In this document: positions 30,813 to 38,039 of the stretch, in pieces
Layout of the letters: every line of letters begins with the position of its first letter
Numbering within the stretch: position 1 is the stretch's first letter
IMG/VR virus record: IMGVR_UViG_3300036828_000389
Span: 1-64,000 of that record
Strand: one strand, 5' to 3'
Length of the DNA stretch: 64,000 bases
From: a virus
Notes under the pieces: generated by a model
The model's database searches: none
What the model was told of the DNA's origin: nothing
What the model saw: only the letters and a program-made list of their open reading frames with translations
Made by a program: the position numbers and the translations under genes

Positions 30813-31517
30813 TCAGTCTGGTGACCCCTGGACTCCCGGCGGCCCTGGTGGCAGCTGCTTGGTCAAGGTCTGCCAGGCATAGCGGTGCTGGGCCCTCACG
30901 TCCGTGCGGCCCTGAGGCGCGGTGGGCGGCATGGGTGACCCTCCCCCGGGCGTTGGTGCGCCGTGACCAAGCAGATCGTCCAGGGTCCGGGGCGCTGCGT
31001 GGGCGGGCCCGGGTGGCTTCGCTCCTGCTGTCTGATCTCTCTGCTGTTGGTTCTGTAAGGAGTTGATGTAGTCGTTGACGTGAGAGGGCACCGCTTCCAT
31101 CCCGATGGTGTGTCGTAAAGCGGCGGCGATACCGGCGTTTTTGAAGTGAGTGTGGTACATATTCGTTAAAAGGATCTTTCGCATCGCAGCCATGGCGGCG
31201 TTGGTCCCGGTCTGTTTCCAGTTGAGGGTCCAGTTCGCCCCAGCTGGTGGCGGGTTCGGACCCATGGGCCTCGTCGGACCCCAACGAGGTGGTGCCCCTG
31301 GTTGTGGTCGCCAACCGGGCCCTGGGCCACTCGGACCTCTCGGGCCGCTTCCACGCCCACCCCCACCTGGAGGAGGTCCGTTTCGACCTGGCATTGGGGG
31401 CATTGTTGCCGGGGGCGCTCCCCTGGGAGGAAACAGGGGAGGCATTCCGCCCCCTCCACCCGGAGCGGTCCGCGGAATGGTCCGCGACTTAACGGTGATG
31501 GGGTCTTGCTTGGCCAT
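30813..31517 (-). CDS. Pro/Gly-rich structural-type protein (234 aa)
   Basis: Residues 15-95 are mostly Pro, Gly and Arg (PGGGGGMPPLFPPRG) and must be disordered. A helical middle (AAMAAMRKILLTNMYHTHFK, AGIAAALRHTIGMEAVP) and a Gln/Pro-rich tail follow. The start at 31517 is chosen because the frame upstream is shadow of the next gene and GAGG precedes the ATG. Role unknown; position suggests a tail or head-tail accessory. Confidence 0.55.
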   Translation of the reverse strand: MAKQDPITVKSRTIPRTAPGGGGGMPPLFPPRGAPPATMPPMPGRNGPPPGGGGRGSGPRGPSGPGPGWRPQPGAPPRWGPTRPMGPNPPPAGANWTLNWKQTGTNAAMAAMRKILLTNMYHTHFKNAGIAAALRHTIGMEAVPSHVNDYINSLQNQQQRDQTAGAKPPGPAHAAPRTLDDLLGHGAPTPGGGSPMPPTAPQGRTDVRAQHRYAWQTLTKQLPPGPPGVQGSPD

Positions 31518-31522
31518 GTTCC

Positions 31523-32065
31523 TCAGTACCTTCCTCGCAACCAGGAGATGTGAGCTATCCGCGCATCGGCTGCTTCTTGGTAAGGAGTCTTGCGATCCAT
31601 CTCGGTCGCCACCGCTCCTACCGCCGCTGCCGCACGTATGAATCCTCTGGCGAATGGGCGTTTCCACCGTGGCATAGCAGAAATCTGCTCATGAACACCC
31701 TGCATGCGCTCACCCACTGGGTCGTACTGAGGCTGGGGTGGAGGTTGCTGGGGCTGGTTGAACTGGGGCCCCAGGTTGGGGTTGACCCTGTCAGATCCCG
31801 GCACGTTCCGAGTCTCAGAGCCCGCTCCGGTCCGCGAATAAACGCCCCGGTTCGGTGGCCTGGGCACGTTCTGAGTCTCCTGGTCTACTCCGGTTCGTGC
31901 ATAGGTGCCCTGCCGCGCTCCGGGCACGTTCTGAGTCTCCGGATCTCCACCAGCCCGTGCATAGGTGGTCCGGGGACCGGCCTTAGCTCGGGATGCCCTG
32001 GGTGGCTTGGTGCTGTACTCGCCCCACTTCACACCACCGGGGATCCTGGGTTGTCGAGTCGGCAT
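31523..32065 (-). CDS. Repeat-containing basic protein (180 aa)
   Basis: Residues about 34-95 hold three imperfect 20-21-residue repeats of the form (T/V)Y(A/S)R(A/T)G followed by ET(Q/R)NVP. The segment after them is Pro/Gln-rich, and the C-terminal third is helical (WKRPFARGFIRAAAAVGA). Not recognised. It may be a flexible structural or DNA-associated protein. Confidence 0.55.
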   Translation of the reverse strand: MPTRQPRIPGGVKWGEYSTKPPRASRAKAGPRTTYARAGGDPETQNVPGARQGTYARTGVDQETQNVPRPPNRGVYSRTGAGSETRNVPGSDRVNPNLGPQFNQPQQPPPQPQYDPVGERMQGVHEQISAMPRWKRPFARGFIRAAAAVGAVATEMDRKTPYQEAADARIAHISWLRGRY

Positions 32066-32067
32066 GG

Positions 32068-32571
32068 CTATCTCCAGGGCGGCGCGAGCTTGCGTAGCTG
32101 GGTGGTGCGCCCGATGCCAGGATCGGCGCCCATCATGGACTGCTGGCGTGGACTGTACATGGGCATCAGCTGAGACTTGGGTGCCGCCCGGGGCACCAGG
32201 ATCACCGTGTCGAAGGGAACCCCCTGGGACTCCCGGGTCAGCCCATCGGTGGGCTGCAACTCGGCCGGGAAGTAGTAGTCAGCCGGGTCTATGCGCTCAC
32301 CCTTATGAACACCCCGAACGTAGGAGCGTTGGTTCTGCCGCGTCTTGAGGCTGTCGAGGAGCCGGTCTCCGCGCCTGGTGTTGATCGTCCCCAGGTACCC
32401 GTCGGGGTACATGGCCTCTGGCGTGCGGTTGTACATGGACCGCCGGGCGTCCATAGCATCCCGAAAGTACGGCCCGATTCCGCCGCCGCCCCCGACGGTG
32501 TTCGCATTGCCAGGCGCCCCCTGGTTGTACGGAGGCAGGAACTCCCATGGCGTGAAGACACCGCGGGGCAT
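32068..32571 (-). CDS. Hypothetical structural-region protein (167 aa)
   Basis: Gly-rich N-terminus (NANTVGGGGGIGPYF), then Tyr/Arg-rich sequence (MDARRSMYNRTPEAMYPDGY) with little sign of a compact fold. It starts in a TAATG junction. Unrecognised. Confidence 0.5.
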   Translation of the reverse strand: MPRGVFTPWEFLPPYNQGAPGNANTVGGGGGIGPYFRDAMDARRSMYNRTPEAMYPDGYLGTINTRRGDRLLDSLKTRQNQRSYVRGVHKGERIDPADYYFPAELQPTDGLTRESQGVPFDTVILVPRAAPKSQLMPMYSPRQQSMMGADPGIGRTTQLRKLAPPWR

Positions 32572-32813
32572 TACCCGATCACGCTCGTAGCGTCAAAGAA
32601 GGAGCGCACCTCCTCAGAGCGCGAGTGTGACACTGGCAGCAGCTGGCCGGTCCAGTGTGGATCCTGGGCGTCGGGCACCTCGCCGGTCTTCTCGGACATG
32701 ACCATGTCGTAGGTGGGCCCGTGCGGCTCCTTGAGGACGTGATCGGCGTACTCATAGCCACCCTGGCCACCGCTGGTGGGAGCCGGGCCCTGGAAGACGC
32801 CGCGGTTACCCAC
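32571..32813 (-). CDS. Small hypothetical protein (80 aa)
   Basis: I place the start at the GTG at 32813, which overlaps the upstream stop by 8 bases (GTGGGTAA), the usual junction. It reads VGNRGVFQGPAPTSGGQGGY and then a charged C-terminus (HSRSEEVRSFFDATSVIG). Function unknown. Confidence 0.5.
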   Translation of the reverse strand: MGNRGVFQGPAPTSGGQGGYEYADHVLKEPHGPTYDMVMSEKTGEVPDAQDPHWTGQLLPVSHSRSEEVRSFFDATSVIG

Positions 32814-33288
32814 TGTAGGCACTCTGCTGCCCGGCCCCGAACATCGCCGTGCGCCCAGGAGAGGACGGAACCGGATACCCACCACCCTGGGTCGGAACCG
32901 GCGACTCCTGGGGCATTTTCATGCTAGGAGACACGGTGAGCCGGGCACCAGCTGATTCGCCAGCAGACAACCGACCGCGATGGGCAGTCGGTTCGTGGAC
33001 GGTGTCACGCACACCGCTGACAAAAGCTGCGTTGTCGCGAGCCAACGGTGGCCCGCTTCCCCGGCCGTAAGTGTCGCTGCCGGTCTCATACGTGTCAGGA
33101 ACGCCCTTGAGGCGCCCACCGGTCGCACCCACCTCCCCGCCCAGGCCGGTCGGCGTACCGACCATGCCCGGTTGGGGCCCAGGAGGATACCAGATGCCCG
33201 ACCGGGCCTGACCCAGGTGACTTGAATTGGCACCCATCCGACGCCGAATGGCGTGCCCGACTCTTCGCTGATCAGCCATGACGCCCAT
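32806..33288 (-). CDS. Hypothetical protein (160 aa), low complexity
   Basis: Rich in Gly, Pro, Ser and Arg (TGLGGEVGATGGRLKGV, SGPPLARDNAAF) with no visible domain. The ATG at 33288 lies 12 bases after the upstream stop; an ATG three codons later is possible. Likely structural by position, but unproven. Confidence 0.5.
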   Translation of the reverse strand: MGVMADQRRVGHAIRRRMGANSSHLGQARSGIWYPPGPQPGMVGTPTGLGGEVGATGGRLKGVPDTYETGSDTYGRGSGPPLARDNAAFVSGVRDTVHEPTAHRGRLSAGESAGARLTVSPSMKMPQESPVPTQGGGYPVPSSPGRTAMFGAGQQSAYSG

Positions 33289-33300
33289 GCTAGGGCTGGG

Positions 33301-33897
33301 CTACTTGGCGGGCCGGACCAGGCGACGCCCGCTCAGTGGTACCCATTCCGTATGTCCCTGGAGCGCGGCGATGACATCCTGCTGGAACCGCGGCATTTCC
33401 GGTTCAGCTGCAAAGGCGTAGGCGAGGCGAGCCAGGGCGTAGGCGTCGGCCTTGTTGGGGTCACTGAAGTCCTCGTTCCACCGCTTGAGGATCTCCTTGG
33501 TCATCTGATCCTTGCGGGTGTTGCCGTTGCCGGTGGCGAACTTCTTCAGCTGCTGAGGCTGGACGATGAGGGGGTAGGCCCGCCGGTCCTGGGAGTCGAA
33601 GAGAGCCAGGATGGTCATCTTGATGCAGGCCCCCACCTCGCCGGAGGCGTGCTGGCCGTACTTCTCAGCCATGCTGTAGCCCTCCATGGCGATCTGGAGG
33701 ACTTGTCCCCCTGGCTCCAGACTGGCCAGCCTGGTGAACTCGTTAGTGATGCCCACCATGAGCATGCGGAGCCGTAGCACTCCCTTTGGGATCTGGCCTT
33801 TGGGCTTCCAGCTGCTGACGATGCCCCGGGTGGGGCTCCAGGTCACCATGGCGCAATTGGCCACCCCGGGATCGATGCCCACGTAGAGATCAGTCAC
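33301..33897 (-). CDS. RuvC-like Holliday junction resolvase (198 aa)
   Basis: LYVGIDPGVANCAMV has the RNase H-fold first catalytic Asp (D9). MEGYSMAEKYG (E72) and NKADAYALARLA (D151) supply the other acids, in the order and spacing of RuvC family resolvases. These cut four-way junctions during recombination or before packaging. The GTG at 33897 overlaps the upstream stop (GTGA); the frame further upstream is shadow. The protein ends SGRRLVRPAK, related to other terminal Arg motifs here. Confidence 0.8.
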   Translation of the reverse strand: MTDLYVGIDPGVANCAMVTWSPTRGIVSSWKPKGQIPKGVLRLRMLMVGITNEFTRLASLEPGGQVLQIAMEGYSMAEKYGQHASGEVGACIKMTILALFDSQDRRAYPLIVQPQQLKKFATGNGNTRKDQMTKEILKRWNEDFSDPNKADAYALARLAYAFAAEPEMPRFQQDVIAALQGHTEWVPLSGRRLVRPAK

Positions 33898-34115
33898 GTC
33901 TTGTGCCAGCGCTCTCGCATCTCGGTGGTGGCCGCAGGCTCGGGTGGGGCCTTCTTCGGCTTTCGCCGTTCGGCGGGCAAGTAGCCCTGATAGAGCCGCT
34001 CTCCACAATCAGCGCAGTACACGCACCGGCCGGTCTGTTGCCAGGTGTGGTCTTCATGGAGAGCTAGTTGCTGATCGAAAGCCTCCAGCGCTTGCCTGAT
34101 CTGGGTCTCATCCAT
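33894..34115 (-). CDS. Small zinc-ribbon-like protein (73 aa)
   Basis: CVYCADCGERLYQGY near residues 31-45 provides a CxxC-x-x-C group. Helical N-terminus and basic Pro-rich tail. It overlaps the upstream gene by 8 bases (ATGGATGA) and the RuvC-like gene by GTGA. Function unknown. Confidence 0.6.
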   Translation of the reverse strand: MDETQIRQALEAFDQQLALHEDHTWQQTGRCVYCADCGERLYQGYLPAERRKPKKAPPEPAATTEMRERWHKT

Positions 34116-34329
34116 GAAGGTTGCGAGCGATGTGGGCGTGAACCCAGAACGTGCATTCCTCCAGTGTGGTTAGTGCCAGAGCCTTCTCCCGCGTGTCGCC
34201 ACCTGGAAGATCATTGATGTGATCGGCGTACCAGCGTTCGTGGGTGCGCCACTCATCGTGGAGGGCGCGGGTGACCTCGTCCGGCGCATGGTAGGTATAT
34301 CGGCTGTCAAGTTCCTCGCTGTTCGGCAT
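34108..34329 (-). CDS. Acb2/Tad1-like small protein, possible anti-CBASS sponge (73 aa)
   Basis: The order YTYHAPDE, then a helix with Arg/Trp, LPGGDTREKALALTTLEECT and a final HAHIARN closely follows a widespread phage family in which a YH.P..... start, P...E...A...LEEA and (N/H)A.IAR end are conserved. That family includes Acb2, a hexameric protein that binds cyclic di- and trinucleotides and blocks CBASS immunity. Assignment rests on pattern memory only. It sits among small accessory genes near the replication block. Confidence 0.55.
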   Translation of the reverse strand: MPNSEELDSRYTYHAPDEVTRALHDEWRTHERWYADHINDLPGGDTREKALALTTLEECTFWVHAHIARNLHG

Positions 34330-34570
34330 TCGTTATCCTTTCGACCTCCCGGTTGACGTACCAGGCTGCCTTTTTGAGATCCTCCACCGGGTCAGTGCCC
34401 TTCTTGAGGCCCGCCCGCCACAGGTATTTGATGGCGTTGCCCACGTTGAAGTTGTACTGCTCAGCGATGACGATGCACTCCACCCCGGAGGGATGGGCGC
34501 TGTAGTGATGCGGGTGGTAAACAGCGTCGAACTCTTCGTCGGTCACTTCGGTGTAGTGAGGGTGATTCAC
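34307..34570 (-). CDS. DUF3310 protein (87 aa)
   Basis: YHPHHYSAHPSGVECIVIAE, then NFNVGNAIKYLWRAGLKKG and a final DLKKAAWYVNREVER are the signature of DUF3310, a phage family sometimes fused to or annotated as nucleotide-kinase-like proteins; its biochemical role is not settled. GTG start in a GTGA overlap with the preceding gene. Confidence 0.8.
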   Translation of the reverse strand: MNHPHYTEVTDEEFDAVYHPHHYSAHPSGVECIVIAEQYNFNVGNAIKYLWRAGLKKGTDPVEDLKKAAWYVNREVERITNAEQRGT

Positions 34571-34737
34571 TTCTTCACCGGGGGTGGGCCCACCTCTTTG
34601 ATGGCGGCGATCAGGGCGTCGATCTCATCCTGGGGCCGGTCGAAGAGCAGCTGGGTGAGACAGCGCCCTCCGTCCACGTCATCACGAATGACCCGTAGTA
34701 GCTCCAGCAGAAGTCGGTGTTCTGAGTCACCAGCCAC
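34567..34737 (-). CDS. Tiny helical protein (56 aa)
   Basis: From GTG at 34737 it reads MAGDSEHRLLLELLRVIRDD and later FDRPQDEIDALIAAIKEVG, ending PPPVKK. It fills the gap between the DUF3310 gene and the small zinc protein upstream with 4- and 11-base overlaps, so it is likely real. Function unknown. Confidence 0.55.
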   Translation of the reverse strand: MAGDSEHRLLLELLRVIRDDVDGGRCLTQLLFDRPQDEIDALIAAIKEVGPPPVKK

Positions 34738-34876
34738 GCTGACTCCGTAGCTCTTCGGTGTCCTGCTCAGTTTGTGGCACTAGTCGGCGTACCGTCGACA
34801 CGTCCTCCCGCTCGATCACCACCAGGATCGGTCCCTGGCAGTGCGGGCAGTTGATCTCCACCTCGCTCTTGTTCAT
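34727..34876 (-). CDS. Tiny CxxC protein (49 aa)
   Basis: MNKSEVEINCPHCQGPILVV carries one CxxC pair and is followed by a charged helix (EREDVSTVRRLVPQTEQD). The ATG overlaps the upstream stop (ATGA). One CxxC alone might pair with another chain for metal binding. Confidence 0.55.
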   Translation of the reverse strand: MNKSEVEINCPHCQGPILVVIEREDVSTVRRLVPQTEQDTEELRSQRGW

Positions 34877-35439
34877 GGCGCTCCTCGATCTGCTCGCGCC
34901 CAGCCCGGGTTCTTGGCATCGGTCCGCCGGGTGAGTTCGCGGCTCACCACGGACGCGTCCCGCTCAGCTGACTCGTAGAGCATCTGCTTGAGCTTCCTCC
35001 TGGCGTAGATGATCTTGGCTGAGTCCCGGGCCCGCTGGATCTCGGGGTCGGACTCCATCTGGGCCCGCACCCAGGTGACAGCTTCAGTGACCCGGTCCGG
35101 CTTGTTGGCTGCCATGTACAGCCCTTCCAGGCGACGGACCTCAGCTTCGGCGTAGCGCTCGGACACGTCCTCCCCGGCGAACTGGGCCTGGAAGAAGTCG
35201 GTCCAGCGTGTCAGCTGCACGAAGAGGTTCATCAGCTGCTTGTCGGTCAGGTCATCGATGTCCTGGGGCAGCGGAGGCAGACCGAACTCTGGCGAGGAAA
35301 TCGGCTCGACCTGTAGCTCTTCGTAGGCCCGATCCCAGAGTTTCCCCCGTAGATCGCTCAGATGTTCTTGCAGGGTTCTAGGACGCTGAAGTCGATGGCC
35401 TTCGGAGGATTCTCCGCTGCGGCTGGGGGCTTTCTTCAT
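34873..35439 (-). CDS. Hypothetical helical protein next to Cas4-like nuclease (188 aa)
   Basis: From ATG 35439 the protein is charged and mostly helical (LTDKQLMNLFVQLTRWTDFF, AEVRRLEGLYMAANKPD, IYARRKLKQMLYESAERD). The frame is open far upstream but only as shadow of the nuclease. It overlaps the nuclease by 62 bases; a start within or after that overlap is possible. Its position directly after the Cas4-like gene suggests a recombination role, unproven. Confidence 0.6.
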   Translation of the reverse strand: MKKAPSRSGESSEGHRLQRPRTLQEHLSDLRGKLWDRAYEELQVEPISSPEFGLPPLPQDIDDLTDKQLMNLFVQLTRWTDFFQAQFAGEDVSERYAEAEVRRLEGLYMAANKPDRVTEAVTWVRAQMESDPEIQRARDSAKIIYARRKLKQMLYESAERDASVVSRELTRRTDAKNPGWARADRGAP

Positions 35440-36337
35440 ACCGTTGACAGTCTGGGCACCCATCGAAGGGGCATCGGGGGATCTTGCCACCGTCCAGAGC
35501 AGAGCAGATGGCACGGCACTGATCCAGCCGATCTGAGATGCGCTCCTCCTCGTAATGCACGACCATCTCCTTGACCCGCTGGTTCCACTTGCACTCGTAC
35601 AGGTAGATGAAGGTCTCCGGCGCTCCCAGGTAGCTGTAGAAGTGCCCCTGGCGGATGTGGGAGGGGAACGGGATGCGGATGGCGCTCCACAGGGCGTCGA
35701 GGTCGATGAAGGTGCGATCCTTGCCGTTGAGCCGGACCTTGTAGGTGTGTTCCTCCAGCAGCCGGGGGTTCTCAAACCGCAGGGTGTTGATGCCCACGGA
35801 CTTGATCTCGATACCGGCCTGGTCCCCGTCGAGCCCGTCGGCGTGCCCGGCCATACGGAGGTGCTGGTTGTAGAGCGGCACCTCGTCAAAGCGAAGGAAG
35901 CTGCGGTCAGCCTGGCACTCCTCGCACTTCTCCGGTGCGGTACCCATCCAGGCTGAGTGACAGCTGGTGCAATAGAATTGCCCCCTGAGGCGGCCCAGAT
36001 CCCAGATCCGGCTCTGCCATTTACGGTGGATCTCCTTGCCCTCATCGAAGATCATCTGCATCTGCCAGTGGGTGATCGGCGCCTCACTGGCGGGGCGGTA
36101 CCCGGCTAGTTCGTAGTAGTTAGCTCGCGGGCACCAGTCGTTGTGGGAGACCCGGGAGGGATGCAGTACACCGCTCCTGGGCCCGTCGTCGTAGGACGGC
36201 TGCAACAAGAGCCTTTGAATGTCCCCAAGGAGCCGGGTCTCTTGCTTGGACGTTTCCAGCAACGCCCGCAGGTTGGGATCGATCAGCGGCGGCCTGAGAG
36301 ATCGCGATGATCTTGCCGGTGGCGAGGGCATCTTCAC
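35378..36337 (-). CDS. Cas4-like PD-(D/E)XK exonuclease with zinc-knuckle insert (319 aa)
   Basis: The nuclease core is AGHADGLDG (D167) followed by GIEIKSV (E177, K179). C69 in HNDWCPRANYYEL together with C289, C294 and C297 near the end (RCPFDGCPDC) would bind the iron-sulfur cluster of Cas4-type enzymes. Between them C123, C126, C138 and C141 form a zinc-ribbon-like insert. Such enzymes resect DNA ends. The start GTG at 36337 overlaps the WhiB gene by 218 bases, but the protein is conserved-looking from about residue 15. It ends QRRILRRPSTSAS. Confidence 0.8.
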   Translation of the reverse strand: MKMPSPPARSSRSLRPPLIDPNLRALLETSKQETRLLGDIQRLLLQPSYDDGPRSGVLHPSRVSHNDWCPRANYYELAGYRPASEAPITHWQMQMIFDEGKEIHRKWQSRIWDLGRLRGQFYCTSCHSAWMGTAPEKCEECQADRSFLRFDEVPLYNQHLRMAGHADGLDGDQAGIEIKSVGINTLRFENPRLLEEHTYKVRLNGKDRTFIDLDALWSAIRIPFPSHIRQGHFYSYLGAPETFIYLYECKWNQRVKEMVVHYEEERISDRLDQCRAICSALDGGKIPRCPFDGCPDCQRYEESPQPQRRILRRPSTSAS

Positions 36338-36641
36338 GACGGCGTTGCCGCTTGATCCGGCGTCTTTCTCTTTCGCTTGATCCCCCCCAGACGCCCCACT
36401 TCTCGCCGTTGGCGAGGGCGTACTCTAGGCACTCGGTCAGGACCGGGCACGCTCCGGGGTGGTCCGGGTGGGTTCCCAGGCAGACGGCCTTGGCTTCCTG
36501 CACCTGACCGTTGTGCTGGTGATCGGCGTAGAAGAGGTTCCCCGTGTCGAATGCGTTGACGCCCAAGCACTTTGCCCTGTCGAACCACTCCGGCCGGGCC
36601 CGTTCGTGGACCGGCGGCAGCACCAGATCCACGTCCACCAT
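36120..36641 (-). CDS. WhiB-like protein with long Cys2-Cys3 spacing (173 aa)
   Basis: Cysteines 25, 54, 65 and 71 and the turn KWGVWGGSSERERRRIKRQR identify a WhiB-like iron-sulfur regulator, a family confined to actinobacteria and their phages. The usual C-x2-C-x5-C is here C54-x10-C65-x5-C71, with LGTHPDHPGA inserted. The ATG at 36641 starts the domain; sequence upstream is shadow of the resolvase. The C-terminal 70 residues overlap the nuclease frame and may carry no constraint. Confidence 0.75.
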   Translation of the reverse strand: MVDVDLVLPPVHERARPEWFDRAKCLGVNAFDTGNLFYADHQHNGQVQEAKAVCLGTHPDHPGACPVLTECLEYALANGEKWGVWGGSSERERRRIKRQRRREDALATGKIIAISQAAADRSQPAGVAGNVQARDPAPWGHSKALVAAVLRRRAQERCTASLPGLPQRLVPAS

Positions 36642-36942
36642 CAGCCAGTTGGAAGTACTCCCGTTCTGGGAGTACGACAAAGTCTCGGCCTCCCAGCTGA
36701 AATCCGAGAACAGGGCGGCGAGACTCTGCCAGGGCGTGCCGCTCCAGGTCGATGAGGTCGTCAAGTTGGAGCGTAATTGAGCTTCGGTTATCGGTGCGCT
36801 TGAACTCGATAAGTTCAGAATCGGTGCGACCGTCGTTGCGACGGTCCCAACGCGCTCCCGAACGAGGATTACACGCCCCGTCGAACCGCTCCATTCCTTC
36901 CCGCTCCTGCTGCCGCGACAACAGAAGGCGCCGATCCCTCAC
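36334..36942 (-). CDS. Hjc-like PD-(D/E)XK Holliday junction resolvase (202-aa frame)
   Basis: The first 100 residues have the archaeal Hjc-type pattern: SRQQEREG (E13), then SGARWDRRNDGRTD (D37), LIEFKRTD (E46, K48) and a helix plus PVLGFQLGGRDFVVL. This is typical of small junction resolvases in phages. The frame continues for another 100 codons across the WhiB gene; that tail looks non-coding. One base away a TGA overlaps the WhiB ATG, so a frameshift or indel near 36640 could give the expected end. GTGA overlap with RecA upstream. Confidence 0.7.
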   Translation of the reverse strand: MRDRRLLLSRQQEREGMERFDGACNPRSGARWDRRNDGRTDSELIEFKRTDNRSSITLQLDDLIDLERHALAESRRPVLGFQLGGRDFVVLPEREYFQLADGGRGSGAAAGPRTGPAGVVRQGKVLGRQRIRHGEPLLRRSPAQRSGAGSQGRLPGNPPGPPRSVPGPDRVPRVRPRQRREVGRLGGIKRKRKTPDQAATPS

Positions 36943-38039
36943 GCTCGTCGGAGGCGTCGGCCGGAGGCAGGAGGACTGACCTCAGGGCGGCGTCCCTTAG
37001 TAACTACGTCCATGACAGCATCCTGCAAGGTCTGCCTCAGAGTCAAGTCCCATCTGACCTGCTCTTCCAGGGCCGTCCGGCCATGCCAGGACTCGTCCCC
37101 GTGGTAGTAATAGGCGCCCTTGGTGGTGATCACATCGTAATAGATAGCCAAGTTAAGTATCTCCTTGGCCGGATCATACGAGCCGGGTGAGACACCCACC
37201 TCGTTGTGGTCGAAGTAGAAGTCGAAGGCTGCCACGCGCTCGGGTGGGAACCCCTTGTTCTTCTTGATCAGGCACTTGATGGAGAGCCCGACCTTGCGCT
37301 GGTTTCGCTTTTCGCCCTCTGTGAGCCATTCGTCCCGCTTTAGCTCCACTCGCGTGAAGTACCAGTAGTTCTTGGCCCTCCCACCAGGAGTTACGCGAGG
37401 ATCGCCCCAGGTCAGGCCGATCTTCTCCCGCCACTGGTTGACCATGAAGCAAGTCACCGGCCGGTCGGTCTCCACCATGGACCGCTTCATAGCGGTGTAC
37501 GCCTTGCGGAAGAACTTGCCCAGGAGCCGCGCTGCCAGACCCACCTGGGTGTCGTCCATGGAGCCCTCCGACTCGCTGACGGGGCTGAGGGCGGGCAGGC
37601 TGTCGATCACCAGGGCGTCGACCGTGCGGCTCTCCAGCACCCGGACGGCGGCGTTGGTGGCCTCCTCCAGGACGTTGGTCTGCATGACCACGATGCGGTC
37701 GGTGTCGCAGCCAAGCTCGCGGGCCCAGCTGGGCACGAAGTCCTCCGCGGCGATCCAGAAGACCGTCCAGTTGGGGTCGGTGGCCTGGTGGGCGGCGATG
37801 GTCTTCAGGATGATGGTGGTCTTCCCGCTGGACTCGTCCCCGTAGATCTCATGCCAGCTGTTCACCGTCCAGCCGCCACCCAGGGCCACGTCGAGGGCCA
37901 GGGAGCCGGAGGAGATCCTGGGGATCTCGGAGAACCGGATCTGGCTGCCCAGCACCACGGTCTCGGGCCCGTACTCCTTGTTGATCTCGTCTATGACGGC
38001 GCCGATCTGGCTCTTGGGGTCCGCCTTCTTGGTTGGCAT
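36939..38039 (-). CDS. recA: RecA-like recombinase (366 aa)
   Basis: Walker A is GDESSGKT at residues 67-74, Walker B lies in VDALVIDSLPAL, and SSGSLALDVALGGG and VNQWREKIG are RecA-family blocks. It would coat single-stranded DNA and promote strand exchange, alongside the nearby Cas4-like nuclease and resolvases. ATG 38039 overlaps the previous stop by one base (TGATG), and GAGGAG precedes it. The C-terminus SGRRLRRA is unlike the acidic tail of bacterial RecA and matches other Arg-rich termini in this phage. Confidence 0.9.
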   Translation of the reverse strand: MPTKKADPKSQIGAVIDEINKEYGPETVVLGSQIRFSEIPRISSGSLALDVALGGGWTVNSWHEIYGDESSGKTTIILKTIAAHQATDPNWTVFWIAAEDFVPSWARELGCDTDRIVVMQTNVLEEATNAAVRVLESRTVDALVIDSLPALSPVSESEGSMDDTQVGLAARLLGKFFRKAYTAMKRSMVETDRPVTCFMVNQWREKIGLTWGDPRVTPGGRAKNYWYFTRVELKRDEWLTEGEKRNQRKVGLSIKCLIKKNKGFPPERVAAFDFYFDHNEVGVSPGSYDPAKEILNLAIYYDVITTKGAYYYHGDESWHGRTALEEQVRWDLTLRQTLQDAVMDVVTKGRRPEVSPPASGRRLRRA

